Positions 10,415 through 22,703 of a stretch of DNA of 64,000 nucleotides are shown here, piece after piece (within the stretch, counting starts at the first letter, position 1; each line of letters starts with the position of its first letter). The translations under genes and the position numbers were made by a program. The notes under the pieces were generated by a model, which was not told the DNA's origin, ran no database searches, and was given only the letters and a program-made list of their open reading frames with translations. Location of the stretch: assembly GCF_000143415.4 (NCBI RefSeq), contig NW_003314317.1:602296-666295 (forward strand), given 5' to 3'. Source of the DNA: Selaginella moellendorffii (taxonomy: Eukaryota > Streptophyta > Lycopodiopsida > Selaginellales > Selaginellaceae).

Positions 10415-10699
10415 TTGAGTAGACATTTCCTTGTTTAAAATAAAATGGCATATGCCTCAATGCAGTTGAATTTTGTTATATTTATATACTATATAAAGGT
10501 TTGGAAACCTTATTTTACAAGTGGGATAATGACAATTCCCACTTTAACGAAATAGAGCTTTTGCTTAGTTGCCTCATAGTTGTCAAGTCCTACAACTCAT
10601 TGCTGGTGCTTCCACACCTCCATCATTATCTGGGTCACCACACTCCAACTGCATGCTTTGCCACTTAGGCTATGCCATTCCCATTTCCATTGGGATTCC
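10415..10699. other. 3' flank of the HAD gene, no gene seen
   Basis: AT-rich, with 'aaaatggcatatgcctcaatgc', a weak decayed relative of P22, just after the stop codon. A polyadenylation-type signal cannot be assigned with confidence. Confidence 0.4.
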
Positions 10700-11242
10700 T
10701 TTGGCAAGGGGTTCTCATGAACCCACCAGCATAGTGTAAGCCACAAATTTTTCCTTTCCAATTTGCCAGCTTACCTCGTCTATCCGTCCAACACTGCCTT
10801 GGCTTTTGCTAAGTTCCCTCGCCAAGGTTCTCGCCTACCTAGCGGCCCGGTATGGGTACCTCTCGCCCCTCACTTCCATCCCGAAGGAAGGCCCAAGCCC
10901 CTAGGAAGGGCGAGGACCAATGAGCCGCATGGTACTCAAGTGGGGCACCACTCCACATGAGCCGGGAGCACCGCAATTGGTTTCCCTTTCGGGAGTGGGA
11001 GCTGCTCTTGAGCACTTCCTTGGATGGCCCCTCCGGCACCAGCCAAGTCCATGCTCACTCCCACCCAAGGCCCCTCGGTCCCAGTCTCAACCTCAAGTCG
11101 GTTTGGAAGCCCAACTGGAGAGTCCCTTCAAAACTGGTTCCTGGACCTCACTATCCCTACTATACTTTTGGAACCCCCTGCAGCCCCCCCCCCCCTGGGA
11201 GACGCACGCTTTGGGCTTTCACCCCTTGACCCGTATTAGTAT

Positions 11243-11525
11243 TTGGACTTAGTCTCTGGCTCGATCTCGGACCCGATTTCGGATCCGACTTCGGATTCGG
11301 GTTCGGACTCGATCTCGAACTCGATCTCGGACCCGATCTCGGACCTGACCTCGGACTCGACCTCGGACTCGGTCTCAGACCTGACTTCGGATCTCGGACT
11401 CCGTCTCGAACTCGGTCTCGAACTCGGACTCGAACTCGGTCCCCGAGTCGGTCTCGGACTCGATTCCGGACTCTATCTCGAACTCGGTCCTAGAGTCGGT
11501 CTTGGACTCGATCTTCGACTTGGTC
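11243..11525. repeat. CGGACT-type hexamer minisatellite (array 1)
   Basis: Variants of the hexamer CGGACT/CGATCT/CGGTCT in tandem. Because the period is six, several frames stay open; these are repeat artefacts rather than genes. A poly-C run (11184-11195) lies just upstream. Confidence 0.85.
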
Positions 11526-11549
11526 CCATCCGATGAACTCTTTGTCATT

Positions 11550-12700
11550 TTGGTCATGCTTTCGGGGTTCCTTTAGCCTACGACACCTCGGCGAGTTGGT
11601 TCCTTACACATAGCCTCAAGGTATCACACCTTGGCACATTTGGTGTCTCCACACCATTGGCTTCACGAGCCTACCTCTATGACACTTCTTCTTTGTGTCT
11701 AAGTCTCTGCCAAAACCAATACCACTCTTTCTCATGCCAACCATTTGTTAGCACTGCACCATAGAGATCACACACAACTTTGTGTCAAAGTTGTTTTCTT
11801 TTTGGGAACACCTTTCCCACTACTTTAGCATGGCACATTTTGCTATCGATGAAATACCCTCTGTTCTCATCCTTGGATCCTATGATCCCCCCCCCCATCC
11901 TTCGTGGGGTACAACACACCTCAGTCCAAATGCTTCAATCAGTCCTTTTAGGACCATTCCTTGACTCTACTTGAGTCATCCAGCAGTTTTGGACTTGGTT
12001 AATCCATAGACCCGTAAGGCCCCACTTGTGAGGCACTAGCTCACTGGAATACACTTCCTGCATTCCTGTCCTACTCAGAAGGACTATTTTCACAAGTGTT
12101 ACTCTGACACTTGTTTTTGTTCTCTAGGGCAACCTCTGCCCCTTAGGACTACTTGTCCATGTGATGAGAATACCAACTCATCTCTAAGTACACCCCCCAA
12201 CTCCTTGGGTTGTTCCAGCATTTATTAAAGGTAGCCCCGGCTACCATTTCAAGGACTTGAGTCCTCTTCCGTATTTGACCTCCCACGGTCATTACTTCTG
12301 GTCTCACATTCATGAGCACCAACCTCAACTATATGAGGATAATCTTGTGACTCCCTTATTGCTTTGGAGTCTTTATCTTTCCTGTGATCCCAACTTTAGT
12401 TGTTTACCACAACTACATTAGCCATTTACTGAGTCAAACGCTCATCTGGATCACATCCTCAACTCTTTGAGGAAAACCATATACTATTCCCCAGATCCCA
12501 AAGTCGTTCCCTTATCGGCCCCTTTTCTATCCACCACATCGCGCCCAAGTCACGCATGAACTTGAGTGGAGAGCCATGTCCTCTCGGCATGCTACTCCTC
12601 AAGGATAAGCCCACTCCTAAGACCTTCCAATGCCAATATCAATGGTGATATACTTGAGCACCAATAAAATTCGGACTAAGGAACAGCTCCAATACCAAAT
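11550..12700. other. Internal region of the LTR remnant, non-coding
   Basis: No frame of useful length and no gag, protease, RT or integrase motif is visible on either strand. The sequence is rich in short CT-rich phrases such as 'ccacttgtgaggcac'. Confidence 0.45.
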
Positions 12701-13620
12701 TGTAAGCGACTAAATTTTCCATTTTACTTTAGTCACTTAACCGCACCTCCGACCACTTGGAGGAGTCTCACTCACAACCTCCGTAAGTCCTATTTTGGAC
12801 TTGGGCTTACTAGCCCCGAGAGTGGCATCCCTACCACTCAACTTCGTGCACTTGGTCCAAGTGCTCCACGTGTCCGATCCCATGACCGACACCCCAAGGT
12901 ACCACCAACATATCAGCCTGTTACGCTAAGGCCATGCCTATTCACCTTGGTCACAACGATGGTCTGACACCACCTACATCCCAGTCCCGTCACTCAAAGA
13001 CTGGGCCATCCATCCATGAGTGATCATCCCAGATCCACTCCTTAGCATCCTTAGGATGCCCACCGACATGGGATTAGCCTTCCCCAATATCTCCGTTCCA
13101 GTCCCCACTAAGTCCCTTTTCGTCCATGGCTGTGTTCGCCAACACTGCCACTGGATCGAGGCCCACAGGCCCGACCACTAAGTCCCACAGTCCTCTGGGA
13201 CTTCCTCACCACTCGACTGTGTCCTTGGTCACTACCCCAGAGGACTGCTCCTCTTCCTTTCCAAAGTCTTTGCCTTTGGGACAACATTTCGGAACACCGT
13301 GGCCTTACACGAGCCACCTGGGTACTCTCCCCGCCTTCCGCCCTTGGGTGCTCTAGCCATGGGCTTAGAGCGAGGTTCCGTTGAGCCACGCCTGGTATCC
13401 AAGTAGGTAGTGCCACCCACACTTGGACTGGGAGCATCGGCTAGTCGATCTCCCGGGGGAACTAGAGCCGGCTCTTGAACACTTCACCAAGCTACCCCGC
13501 TTGTCGGTCCGTGTTCACTTTAATTTGGGGCTTCCCAGGGGGCAGCCCCTCCCCCAAACCTGGGTTGGGCCTTCCGGGGCCAAAAGGGCTTTTTCTGGCC
13601 AAAAGGGGTCCCTGGGGGTC
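12701..13620 (-). mobile_element. Right LTR, outer part
   Basis: Starts with TGTAAGCGAC next to the primer-binding-like site. The part to about 12910 has a diverged counterpart at 60070-60280: 'actttagtcacttaac', 'cacttggtccaagtgctcca' and 'ccgacaccc' recur in order in the reverse complement. ORFs seen here lack any family signature. Confidence 0.5.
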
Positions 13621-13665
13621 CAAACCCCAAACTTTCCCTATAAAATTTTTGGAAACCCCGGAAGG

Positions 13666-13689
13666 CCCCCCCCCCCCCCCCCCCCCCCC
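13666..13689. repeat. Poly-C tract (24 C)
   Basis: Uninterrupted run of C just upstream of the second minisatellite. Homologous shorter runs occur at 11184-11195 and about 15325-15331. Its length is prone to sequencing error. Confidence 0.9.
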
Positions 13690-13734
13690 TGGGGGACGAT
13701 CGCTTTGGGCTTTCACCCAACTGCCTGTATTAGT

Positions 13735-13789
13735 ATTCGGACTCGGACTCGGACTCGGACTCGGTCTCGGTCCCGGATTCGGACTCGGA

Positions 13790-13820
<31 letters not shown>

Positions 13821-14250
13821 CCGGTCTCGATTCCATCTCGGACTCCATCTCAGACTCCATCTCGGGTCCATCTCGGACTCCATCTCGGGTCTATCTCGGA
13901 CTCCATCTCGGGTCCATCTCGGACTCCATCTCGGGTCCATCTCGGGTCCATCTCGGACTCCATCTCGGACTCCATCTCGGGTCCATCTCGGGTCCATCTC
14001 GGACTCCATCTCGGACTCCATCTCGGGTCCATCTCGGACTCCATCTCGGACTCCATATCGGACTCGACTTCGGGTCCATCTCGGACTCCATATCAGACTC
14101 CATATCGGACTCCACTTCGGGTCCATCTCGGACTCCATATCGGACTCCATCTCGGACTCCACTTCGGACTCCACTTCGGGTCCATCTCGGACTCCACTTC
14201 GGGTCCATCTCGGACTCCAATTCGGGTCCCCCTCGGACTCCATCTCGGAC
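13735..14250. repeat. Hexamer and 11/12-mer minisatellite (array 2)
   Basis: The first about 100 bp repeat CGGACT/CGGTCT. The rest alternates 12-mers (catctcggactc) with 11-mers (catctcgggtc). Long overlapping ORFs on both strands, reading GLGL/RTRS or MESEMDPRW, are by-products of the repeat. Confidence 0.9.
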
Positions 14251-14494
14251 ACTTCCACGTGTCATGTGTTGGTCCTTTTTGGGTCCCTTTTTGGAGCTTT
14301 TCTTATTGGTTGCCTCGTGCTTGCTCCTTGAGCACTTTGTTGGGAGTTCCACTCCCGCTCTCGACCTTCCAAGTCGGAGCTTTTAGTCCAAACATGTTAT
14401 GCTCGTTTGGCTTTCGCTTCCGCCACTACCACGTGGCACCCTTTCCAGCTCCACTTTGGGGGCCTAGGGATTTTGTGTCTCACATAATATTAGC

Positions 14495-14632
14495 ATAGTG
14501 GGATTTTGGTAGCCGTCGGATTGGTTTCAATCTAGACCACTTGCTCCTGTATATAAGCTAGGGTTTTTGGGCTAATGGATATGCACATTTCTGTATTCCC
14601 TTTCCATATTCCATGCACTCACAAAACATATT
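14495..14632 (+). repeat. TATA-containing LTR block, copy 1
   Basis: Reads 'gtgggattttggtagccg', then 'ctcctgtatataagctaggg', then 'ccatattccatgcactcac'. The same succession recurs twice at 19.86-20.18 kb, so it is a mobile-element promoter-type segment, probably from an LTR. Confidence 0.6.
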
Positions 14633-14639
14633 TAAAAAT

Positions 14640-17576
14640 TATAATATTTCAATTGATCAATTGGATTAATAAATAAAACTATACATAATAACACTGCAAA
14701 CCCAATATAATTTTTATGTTTGGTCACTATACCATCAATAGTCAATGTAAAATCAAATACCTCCAATCAAATTTTATCTCATATGCAAGCACTTTGAGAC
14801 TTTCATACAACATCCTTCTTGAACATCTTTTTAAATTTTAATCTCCTTTGGTGACCCACATTAAACAAAAACTTTGATTAGATGAGCATTCTTAATTGAA
14901 ATAAAATGACATTTTGCAATCTTAGCCCTATATGGCATGTCAAAGTTAAAGAGATTAGCATACTTTTTGAGCTAGTTAATTGTTACAACATTATGATTGT
15001 TCAAGGGATCTGAAGATGGGAATAAAATATCAAAAACAAAACACAATAAAAAGTATGAAGGAGATTAAAATGATGGAAGTAAAGGGAGTGAAATAAAACA
15101 AATGGCATGGGTTTTTTGCTCACTAGAAAAGATAGTATTAAGTCTTGTCTAAAGGGCTCCTTGCTCAATACAATAAAATCTATCAAGTGTTATGGTAAGG
15201 TGAACCAAGTTGGACATAGAACAAAGACAAGCATGCAAGCAGAAGTTACACTATGCTTTAGATTGGTCAATCATACCCAACCTACCCATTATCCCCACTA
15301 TACATTTGGAACCCCTATAGCCTCCCCCCCTTGAAGAACACACACTTTGGGCTTAAGCCTCCCTTAGTATCAAGAATTAGTCTCTAGGACAAGCTTGAAG
15401 CTTACTAAGTATGGAATGACCTTAGATTGCGAATTTAGACACGGGACGAACACCATTATATTTAAAACAATTTCTACATTCTATAGATATGCCAAATGAA
15501 CAAATCTAAACACTTTCCATAAATAGCATTTGAGACCAGAATGAAACTAACACAAAGGGCATGATAAGCTATCATATAGCGATTATTGAGAGACCAAGCT
15601 CAATATTGCAGGGGTTCCCAACACTAGCAAGTGTAAGTGAACATCATGAATTTCTCGTCACCATATATACTTGACTAAATGACAATTTAGGATTTCCTTC
15701 CTTAGTGCCCTTAGGAATTCTGTTTTTATGCTCGTCTGGTTTAAATACACTCGAAATGTCCAATTAACTCCACTAGCACAAGAGGGATTGATAAAGGGTC
15801 TAGCAATACTTACCTCCTGCCGTCGTGGCAGTAAGTAAAGAGTGTCCGTAAGGACTAGATAATAGGTAACTTTCAATACCCGAAATCACATTTGCAACAC
15901 TACTAAACAATCCCATTTAGAATACAATTAACTCAACTTGCTACTTAGTTCATTTGAACGTCAATACAATTGTTAATTAGAAAATGCACAAATGCCAATA
16001 ACACAAAGCTACAACTAAATCATCAACACTATCTTTATCAAGACTAATGAAACTCAATATCAATCATAAGGAGAGACATCTCACTTCACTCAAATCTCAA
16101 TACCAATAATGTCAATAATAATGCATCGCTTTAATGCCATCAACACAATAATAAAGCTAATAGAAAGCATGAGTGAATCACTATTCAAATCTCTCTAACA
16201 ACCAAACTAACCAAATTCGAAGATACCTTAATTAATATCTGAGACCAATCTTTCAACAATACTTTGTTTTAGATAACACATCATCAAGAAGTGATTCACC
16301 ATATCTAAAACTCAATGAAATTTAACACTATAGACTAAATGCAACCAAATAATATCGATAGAGGTAGAGTTGATATGCCAATATGGAAAACCCATATAAG
16401 TTTAATGATACAATGCTCCACAATACCATCTGGTAAAACAAGCCTATCACCAATAAAAATTCATTGAGTGAGGCAAGTGTTAACAATCCTTGACAAAGTG
16501 TATAAACAATCACTAAATGCAAAGCAATTAGCAATCACTCTTCAACTTGCTTTCACAAGACCCAAATACTAAACTCATGTCATTGAGTCACATACTTGTG
16601 CAACATGAACGTAATACCTTAGATACAAGATATAGAAATATGAACAAGCATGAACTAAATGACCACTCGAATCCAACTCAACCGTAATAAGCTCACTAAT
16701 GCATTTAGCCAATAGCTCTAAGCATGCTTTAAAGAGGTTAGCTATGCATAATCAATACTTAGTTGAAACTAAAGTGAAGACCATGAGATGGACCTATATT
16801 AATACACAACCTCCTCATAGATAAAGCTATAGGATGGGTACCAATATCTCAATCTTAAACAACTAAATTGGACATCACCATCCTCAACCAAGGCACAAGG
16901 CCACCAAAACCAAGTCAAGATTAATGAAAACTCACTACTCTCATAGAGTTTAATGAAATGTAAAATGCAATCTACTACCAAGCATAATACTACAGAAGAA
17001 AGGCACAAGATCACCCTTCCTAAAAAAATGCAACGACCACTTTTCTACACCAACTTTAGACTCTATCCAATTTAATTGCCTTAGCCCCAAAAGTTAAGAT
17101 CCCTTTCAGGTTACAACATACATACTAAGGTCTAAGCTAACTAAAGTCAACTTCAACCTTTTCACTAGTTTGTACTAGCTTATAAAAACAGAAAAGTTTT
17201 CGGACAAAATGATTAACAGATCAGCTATTGGAAAAGTCTAAGAAAATTTGTGGGAAATTCCATCCTAAAGAAAGAATGACTCTAAGTCCAAGAATGCAAA
17301 CTTTCAAGACTCAACCAACTTCCTCCTACTAACAATTTCAAATAAGTTCACCTCAACACCAATTCTTATGATCCATAATATGCTTAAGCCTCGAACATTA
17401 TGCTCATATTTCTGACATCCAACACCGACATCCGTAAAATGCAAAATGAATATCTAAGACTTGACCACGAAGACCATATCTTCGGATATCTATATTGCAT
17501 TAACACTCTTCTTCAACCACCTTCAAGATCCAATGGAAGCTAAAACACTAACAAGAAAATGACATTGAAAATCAAG
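14640..17576. mobile_element. Degraded retroelement sequence, no coding frame
   Basis: Four observations support an element origin. 15270-15390 matches the 11146-11260 LTR segment but without the minisatellite. 15385-15880 matches 19335-19850 ('gacaagcttgaa', 'cacaaagggcatgata', 'gtcgtggcagtaag'). 16030-17576 matches 62410-63960 ('gaaactcaatatcaatc', 'agataacacatcatcaag', 'acaacctcctcat'). No protein motif is visible. Confidence 0.6.
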
Positions 17577-17789
17577 NNNNNNNNNNNNNNNNNNNNNNNN
17601 NNNNNNNNNNNNNNNNNNNNNNNNNNNNNNNNNNNNNNNNNNNNNNNNNNNNNNNNNNNNNNNNNNNNNNNNNNNNNNNNNNNNNNNNNNNNNNNNNNNN
17701 NNNNNNNNNNNNNNNNNNNNNNNNNNNNNNNNNNNNNNNNNNNNNNNNNNNNNNNNNNNNNNNNNNNNNNNNNNNNNNNNNNNNNNNNN
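17577..17789. other. Assembly gap (213 N)
   Basis: Run of undetermined bases. Any ORF crossing it is meaningless. It lies at the edge of repeat sequence shared with the right end of the window. Confidence 1.
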
Positions 17790-19053
17790 ACTTAGGATAA
17801 TGGATCACCATTGAGAATCTAGTCAAAGCTATTCCAATGCTATTACATGCAAGTAAACTAGCTTCACTATCAATCATTTTGGGGTTGATCATCGAATAAC
17901 CAAGCAACTTCGTAAACACATTGTTCATTATCACATAGATATGATATAAGTATCACAATGACTTAATCATCAATTAAGAAACACCACGAGCAACACCTAT
18001 ATCATTACTTCAAAGGTTTATATAACTATCAAGTGCCAATTCAATACGATAAAATGCAACATAAATGCCACATTCCACCAATAGAAATTTACAACACCCA
18101 ACACTATTAACTTTTGTTCACAACATGGACAAGCTCATGCCACTCTCTTTTCGACTAAACTCAAAACTAATCCAACATCAAACTACTCAAGGAGCAATAG
18201 CAAGGTTCTTCAGAAAAGAATTAAATATTGCAACCCAAGTCTTTCAATAGTAAGCCTAGACAAAATGGTTTAGCGCTTCATTGCTATCCATCCCAAAACT
18301 CACCATTTATAAAACAATTATAACCAAGATGCATCAAAATAGAAACTCTTGATTGCATAATGTGAACACGGGTAATGAGTTAACATATCATTACAAATCA
18401 TCTCTCCAAAAAGAGAAGATAATTTATGTGTCTGATCCTTCATTTCTGATGATTCTTTTTTCGATCTCATCTTTGACTAAACCTTAAGCTTATGTTTGCA
18501 CTACCTTCAGTCCAATCCAAGAAAAGTTTATGAGAGAGCACAACAATGACTACTTGAACCAATAGACTAATCCCTACAGTCTTTATTGACCCACTTATAA
18601 TCATGCCTAGGAAGGATCCACTAGTGCCGTGCTAAATAGCTATAGACCAGCCTATTTACCACTCAAAGCAAACCCAAGGGAGGTTTTACTTTCACCCATG
18701 GTACATGGAACAACTCATGGAACCACCAATAGGTTAACATTAATCCTGCTAACTCAAAGTGTAACCTCGAGTTGCTAATGCACCTCACTCACGAGCCCAA
18801 GCAAACTTATGTTAATATGCCTCATTCATGAGCCCAAATGTAAACTCATGTAAATAGAGCATCTTAGTCCATCTTATGAGCCCAAGAGCAAATGGTATAA
18901 AAAGGTAACCAAAATTTATACCCAAGGAACAATTACGTAGCCTTTGCACTCAAATGTGTACTCACTCAGATTATCATTTTCATCTCTACATAACGAGACT
19001 AATTGCCCAATCTTATTGAATAGTACTCGTTGAGACTCTACCTCAGATACCAA
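17790..19053. other. AT-rich repeat remnant, no gene seen
   Basis: No motif or coding frame. It ends with 'cagataccaaatgtagca', whose reverse complement contains TGGTATCTGAG, similar to an initiator-tRNA-Met primer-binding site next to an LTR start at about 19054. Confidence 0.45.
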
Positions 19054-19860
19054 ATGTAGCACACATAGTTTTTACCCTTTACCCTATGGTGATTTTCCAT
19101 AGAATAACCACGAAGTGGAACATAAACCTTTATGTGCCATGTGTTATATGCCGTATAACACATGCCACATGTCCAATGGACAGTGGTGCGAAACCCGAGC
19201 TTCAAGGCCTTGGACCATTGAATGAAGGAATGGAATTAAACTCCTAAGCATGGGGCTAAGGAGCAACGGAATCAAATGGATGCTCTAGGATTGTTCCAAG
19301 TTACTTCGTGCTCCTGTCCCTTTGCTCCAATTAGGACAAGCTTGAAACTTACTAAATATAGAATGTCTCTAGATTACGAATTTAGACACAGAATGAACAC
19401 CATTGTATTCAAGATAATCTCTACATTCCATAGATATGCTAAATAAACAAATCTAAATACTTTCTATAAATAACATTTAGGACTGAAATGAGACTAACAC
19501 AAAGGGCATGATAGGAAAGGTGTTTGGCAGACACAATAAGCTATCATCTAGCAAATATTAAAGGACCAAGCTCAATATTGCAGAGATTCCCAACATTAGC
19601 AAGTGCAAGTCAACATCATGAGTTTCTCGTCACCGTGTTAAGTATGGTTGACTAAATGATAACTTAAGATTTCCTTTTTTAGTGCATTTCCAGTTTAAGT
19701 GCACATGTGATAACCAGTTTTTCAACTAGTTTAGGCGAAGACTAATAAAGGATTCAGCAATACCAACCTCCTACTGTCGTGGCAGTAAGGAAAGAATATC
19801 TGAAAAAACTAGCTAATAGGTAACTTTTGATACCCAAAGTCACATTTGTGGCAATATTAA
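19054..19860. mobile_element. LTR fragment of the 'ctttaccctatggtgattt' family
   Basis: Starts with TGTAGCACAC. The segment 'accctatggtgatttt' and the following 250 bp match both arms of the inverted repeat at 60470-61050. The remainder matches 15385-15880. Confidence 0.55.
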
Positions 19861-20180
19861 TGTAGTGAGATTTTAATAGCCATCAAATTTGTTTTCATTT
19901 ATACCACTCACTTTTGTATATAAATTATAGTTTTCTGGTTAATCATTATATATTCCATTTATTCCATACACTCACAATATTATATATATATTAATAATAT
20001 TAATAATTTAACAAAATAATAAATTAATTTGTGAGGTACAAGTTAATGCTATTGTAATGGGATTTTGGTAACTGTTATATTGCTTTCAATCCAAACCACT
20101 CACTTATATATATAAATTCAAGTTTTGGGCTAATTAATATGCATATTCATGTATTCCATTTCCATATTCCATGCATTCAC
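19858..20180 (+). repeat. TATA-containing LTR block, copies 2 and 3 in tandem
   Basis: Two diverged copies (about 19858-19975 and 20058-20180) of the block at 14495-14632, each with 'gattt(t)...gg/ag taac/cc', a TATATAAAT-type box and 'attccat.cattcac'. Confidence 0.6.
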
Positions 20181-21680
20181 ATTAGTGGAGTTATCCTTAA
20201 GGAGTGCTTAGATTTGAGATTTTGGTTTAGATTTATCTTTTACATCATTTAAATCTCACTTTCTTTATAACTTTTTAAATTCCTTCTCTTTTACTTTTTT
20301 TCCTTTTCATTCATCTTCATGGGAGAGCAGTAGCCTCCTCCTCCTTTGACCAGCAAGAGTTGATGTAGTTACTTGATGCTATCTAGTTGCAATTGAATAA
20401 TTAAATGCAATTGATAGTAGCATTCATGGTGTGTGGTATAACTCTTTTTGCTCTTATTGCCAATCCTTATGGAGTTCTTCTGTAGGGATGATGTGTACCA
20501 TTGATTTAATCACTTTATGGTGATTGCCATTTATCATTCTAAAGATAATGCTCGGCATTATTGTGAGTTTCTCATATATCTCTAAATGATAATATTGCAA
20601 TAGTATAATGGTTTGAGTGTAGCCACTCTTGTCAACTGTTGTTTGAGTTGGTAATGCAATTTAGTGTTTGCTTCTTGAGCCTCTTGCTTCGTGTGGAACT
20701 AAATATGTTAAAGCAGATCAAGTTGGAAATGTTATGGTCAACATTTCATCAAATAAGATTTGCACATATATAAGAAAATAAAGAAAATGACTTGAGAGAT
20801 GATTCGTAAAGTTCAAATATAAAGAAAAAGAGCCTATGAATAAAGTGCATCCCATTTTCCAATAGGTTAAGGGTTTTAGGATATTTAAGATTAGCATCTT
20901 TGGGTTTAAATAGTATTAAGTTAGGTAACTAAATTCAAAAGATTACATTTGGTATTAAAAGGGTCTTAGATTCAATTTAACTAATTGGCTAGGGGAATCA
21001 CACTATATATTATGCACATTGGAACATTTTATTGGATATCTTAAATGTGCATTTAGACATGATGATGATTAATGCCTTCCAACAATTGTATTCTTTATTT
21101 GGTCTGGCTTGACTAGCTCTTGGCTTCTATTTAGGAGGGTGTCAACTTGTAAAGAGTATAATAAATTATAAACAACTAAAAAGAACAATTCAAAAAACAA
21201 TCTATAAAAATTCAAATATAAAAAAAAATGGCCTATGAATAAGAAGTGAGACACAAATCTGAGCCCCAAAATGGAGCCAAAAAAGTGCCACATGGCAATG
21301 GTTGAAGTGAAAATCCAACAAGTGTAACACATTTGAATCAACAAAAAAATAAAAATAAAAAAGAAAGTATACCCCCTCCTTTAGCCTTGAATATATTCTA
21401 TTTCAATCTTCACAAAGAAGTAATCCATAATCCCTCTCAATCACAAGATCAACAATGTGCATCTCTTTGATAAAGAAATCCATTTAGCATATCCTAAATA
21501 GCTTCTTCCATCTTGACAAAACCGATGATCCTAAAGCAACTTTAGTTGAGAAGTCTTGTGGGTTTAGGGTTTAGGTTTAAACCAAATAATAAAATCAATT
21601 TATATAGATTTATATATTTATTAATATTATTATTATCACTTAATCCTAACCGTAATACATACCTGGGAATTCATAAAAAC
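20181..21680. other. Intergenic AT-rich region
   Basis: No supported gene. Near 21380-21560 there are short phrases also found in the small gene that follows (for example 'tctatttcaatcttcaca.ggaagtaatcc' and 'agcttcttccatcttga'). These suggest a third, badly decayed copy of that family on the minus strand. Confidence 0.45.
21390..21540 (-). pseudogene. Decayed fragment of the small acidic-protein family
   Basis: 'atattctatttcaatcttcacaaagaagtaatcc' followed by 'agcttcttccatcttgacaaaacc' parallels 22020-22165 of the intact copy, in the same orientation and with small losses. No usable frame remains. Confidence 0.5.
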
Positions 21681-21681
21681 T

Positions 21682-22157
21682 TCATACCATAACTCTATAC
21701 CCTTTTGCACTCAATTCCATAAGATCTGCAAAAATTGCATCTTGACTCTCCTGCCATAAGCAAGAATAGTTTCGCCAATCATAGTCAGTTGTGTCACTAG
21801 TTTGGTCTACCGATTCCAATACTTTTCCTTCTGGAGAGACCTACAAATTTCCGACCTCAAGAAAAGAAGATAAAAGAAAAACAGTTGAAATCCTACCTTC
21901 TGGACCAAATACCTCACATATACATGCTCCTCATCATCCCACAGAAAGAGAGCCAGAGCCCTCATACCCTTTCCATCGGGAGGAAAGTATTGCCCTCCTT
22001 TGACAACCCAGCCCTGAACATTTTCTATTTCAATCTTCACAGGGAAGTAATCCCTCTCAGTCACAGGATCGACGATGGGCGTCTCCTCGACAGAGAAATC
22101 CACCACATACCCGGGATGTTTCAACCGCATCAGCATGCTCCGGATAGCTTCTTCCAT
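21682..22157 (-). CDS. Small protein of unknown function (family U1, copy 1)
   Basis: Two exons on the minus strand (22157-21897 and 21840-21682) join in phase 0 across a 56-nt GT-AG intron, giving about 139 residues. It starts MEEAIRSM and contains 'VTERDYFPVKIE' and 'MRALALFLWDD', then a C-terminal exon 'VSPEGKVLES...YDWRNYSC'. There is no signal peptide, membrane segment or known motif. A second copy at 27619-28151 keeps the same exon phase and the core residues, which supports real coding. Both copies lie directly downstream of proteasome-beta-like sequences or their remains, so the two families probably duplicated together. Function unknown. Confidence 0.7.
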
Positions 22158-22703
22158 CTTGAAAAAACCTAAAGCCGACCCTAAAGCAATTGAGGGCGAA
22201 AGGCTGAAAAATACAAGCGCTCCGAATCATGAGCACACCGTAGCAACGGTCCGGGCATCGCGCTATTGCAGGCATCTTGTCGAGGGTATTCCCGGGTCCT
22301 TGAGAATTCCAGAATGGAGTCTTGGGGCTTATATACAAAGAGAAGGTGCTAGAAGATGTTCGATTAAGTTCCACGACCATGCGGCAACTCGGTGACACGG
22401 ATGGATGGAGAGCTCTGGCCAAGCAAATATCTCAAAAGCTTCACCCGACCGTAAGGAATACAGCAACTGAGGAACTAATGGTTATCTTCCTCTTCTTCTA
22501 GCTTAACTAACACTTATCTTCTTCTTCTCGGTGAACTAACGGTTATGTTTTTCTTCTTCTAACTGCGATCTGACATTTCCAATCCATCATACCTTCCATC
22601 CATTTTACTTTCAATAGACCTTAATGCTTCGAAGATACAGTTCCAACACGTAGCCTTTTCACTGCTTGTAGTATGACAAAGTATGTTAGTGTAGCTGCTG
22701 GAG
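22158..22703. other. Intergenic, with an inverted duplicate elsewhere
   Basis: About 22340-22425 reappears inverted at about 26710-26770 ('gcggcaactcggtgacac' against its reverse complement). No gene is visible; 'cttcttcttcta' phrases recur. Confidence 0.4.

Larger units (their letters stand above)
10700..14640 (-). mobile_element. Non-autonomous LTR-retrotransposon remnant (two diverged LTRs)
   Basis: Sequence at about 10800-11540 is a diverged copy of about 13360-14250: the same 'gggagcaccg', 'ctcttgaacacttc' and poly-C / 'tttgggctttcaccc' blocks in the same order. A right-hand LTR start is suggested at 12701 (TGTAAGCGACTAAATTTTCC). It is preceded by a motif whose reverse complement, TTTGGTATTGGAGC, resembles an initiator-tRNA-Met primer-binding site, so the element would read on the minus strand. 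The internal part (about 11.55-12.70 kb) has no gag or pol coding. A diverged fragment of the same LTR start lies at 60070-60280 in reverse orientation. Outer boundaries are approximate. Confidence 0.55.

Noticed and set aside
13423-14386. Two ORFs of about 300 codons and several antisense ORFs over the minisatellite
   Set aside because: They arise from a period-6 and 11/12-mer repeat without stops in several frames; the translations are simple RTRS, GLGL and MESEMDP repeats.
17559-17934. ORFs crossing the run of N
   Set aside because: The sequence is unknown there; the frames are artefacts.
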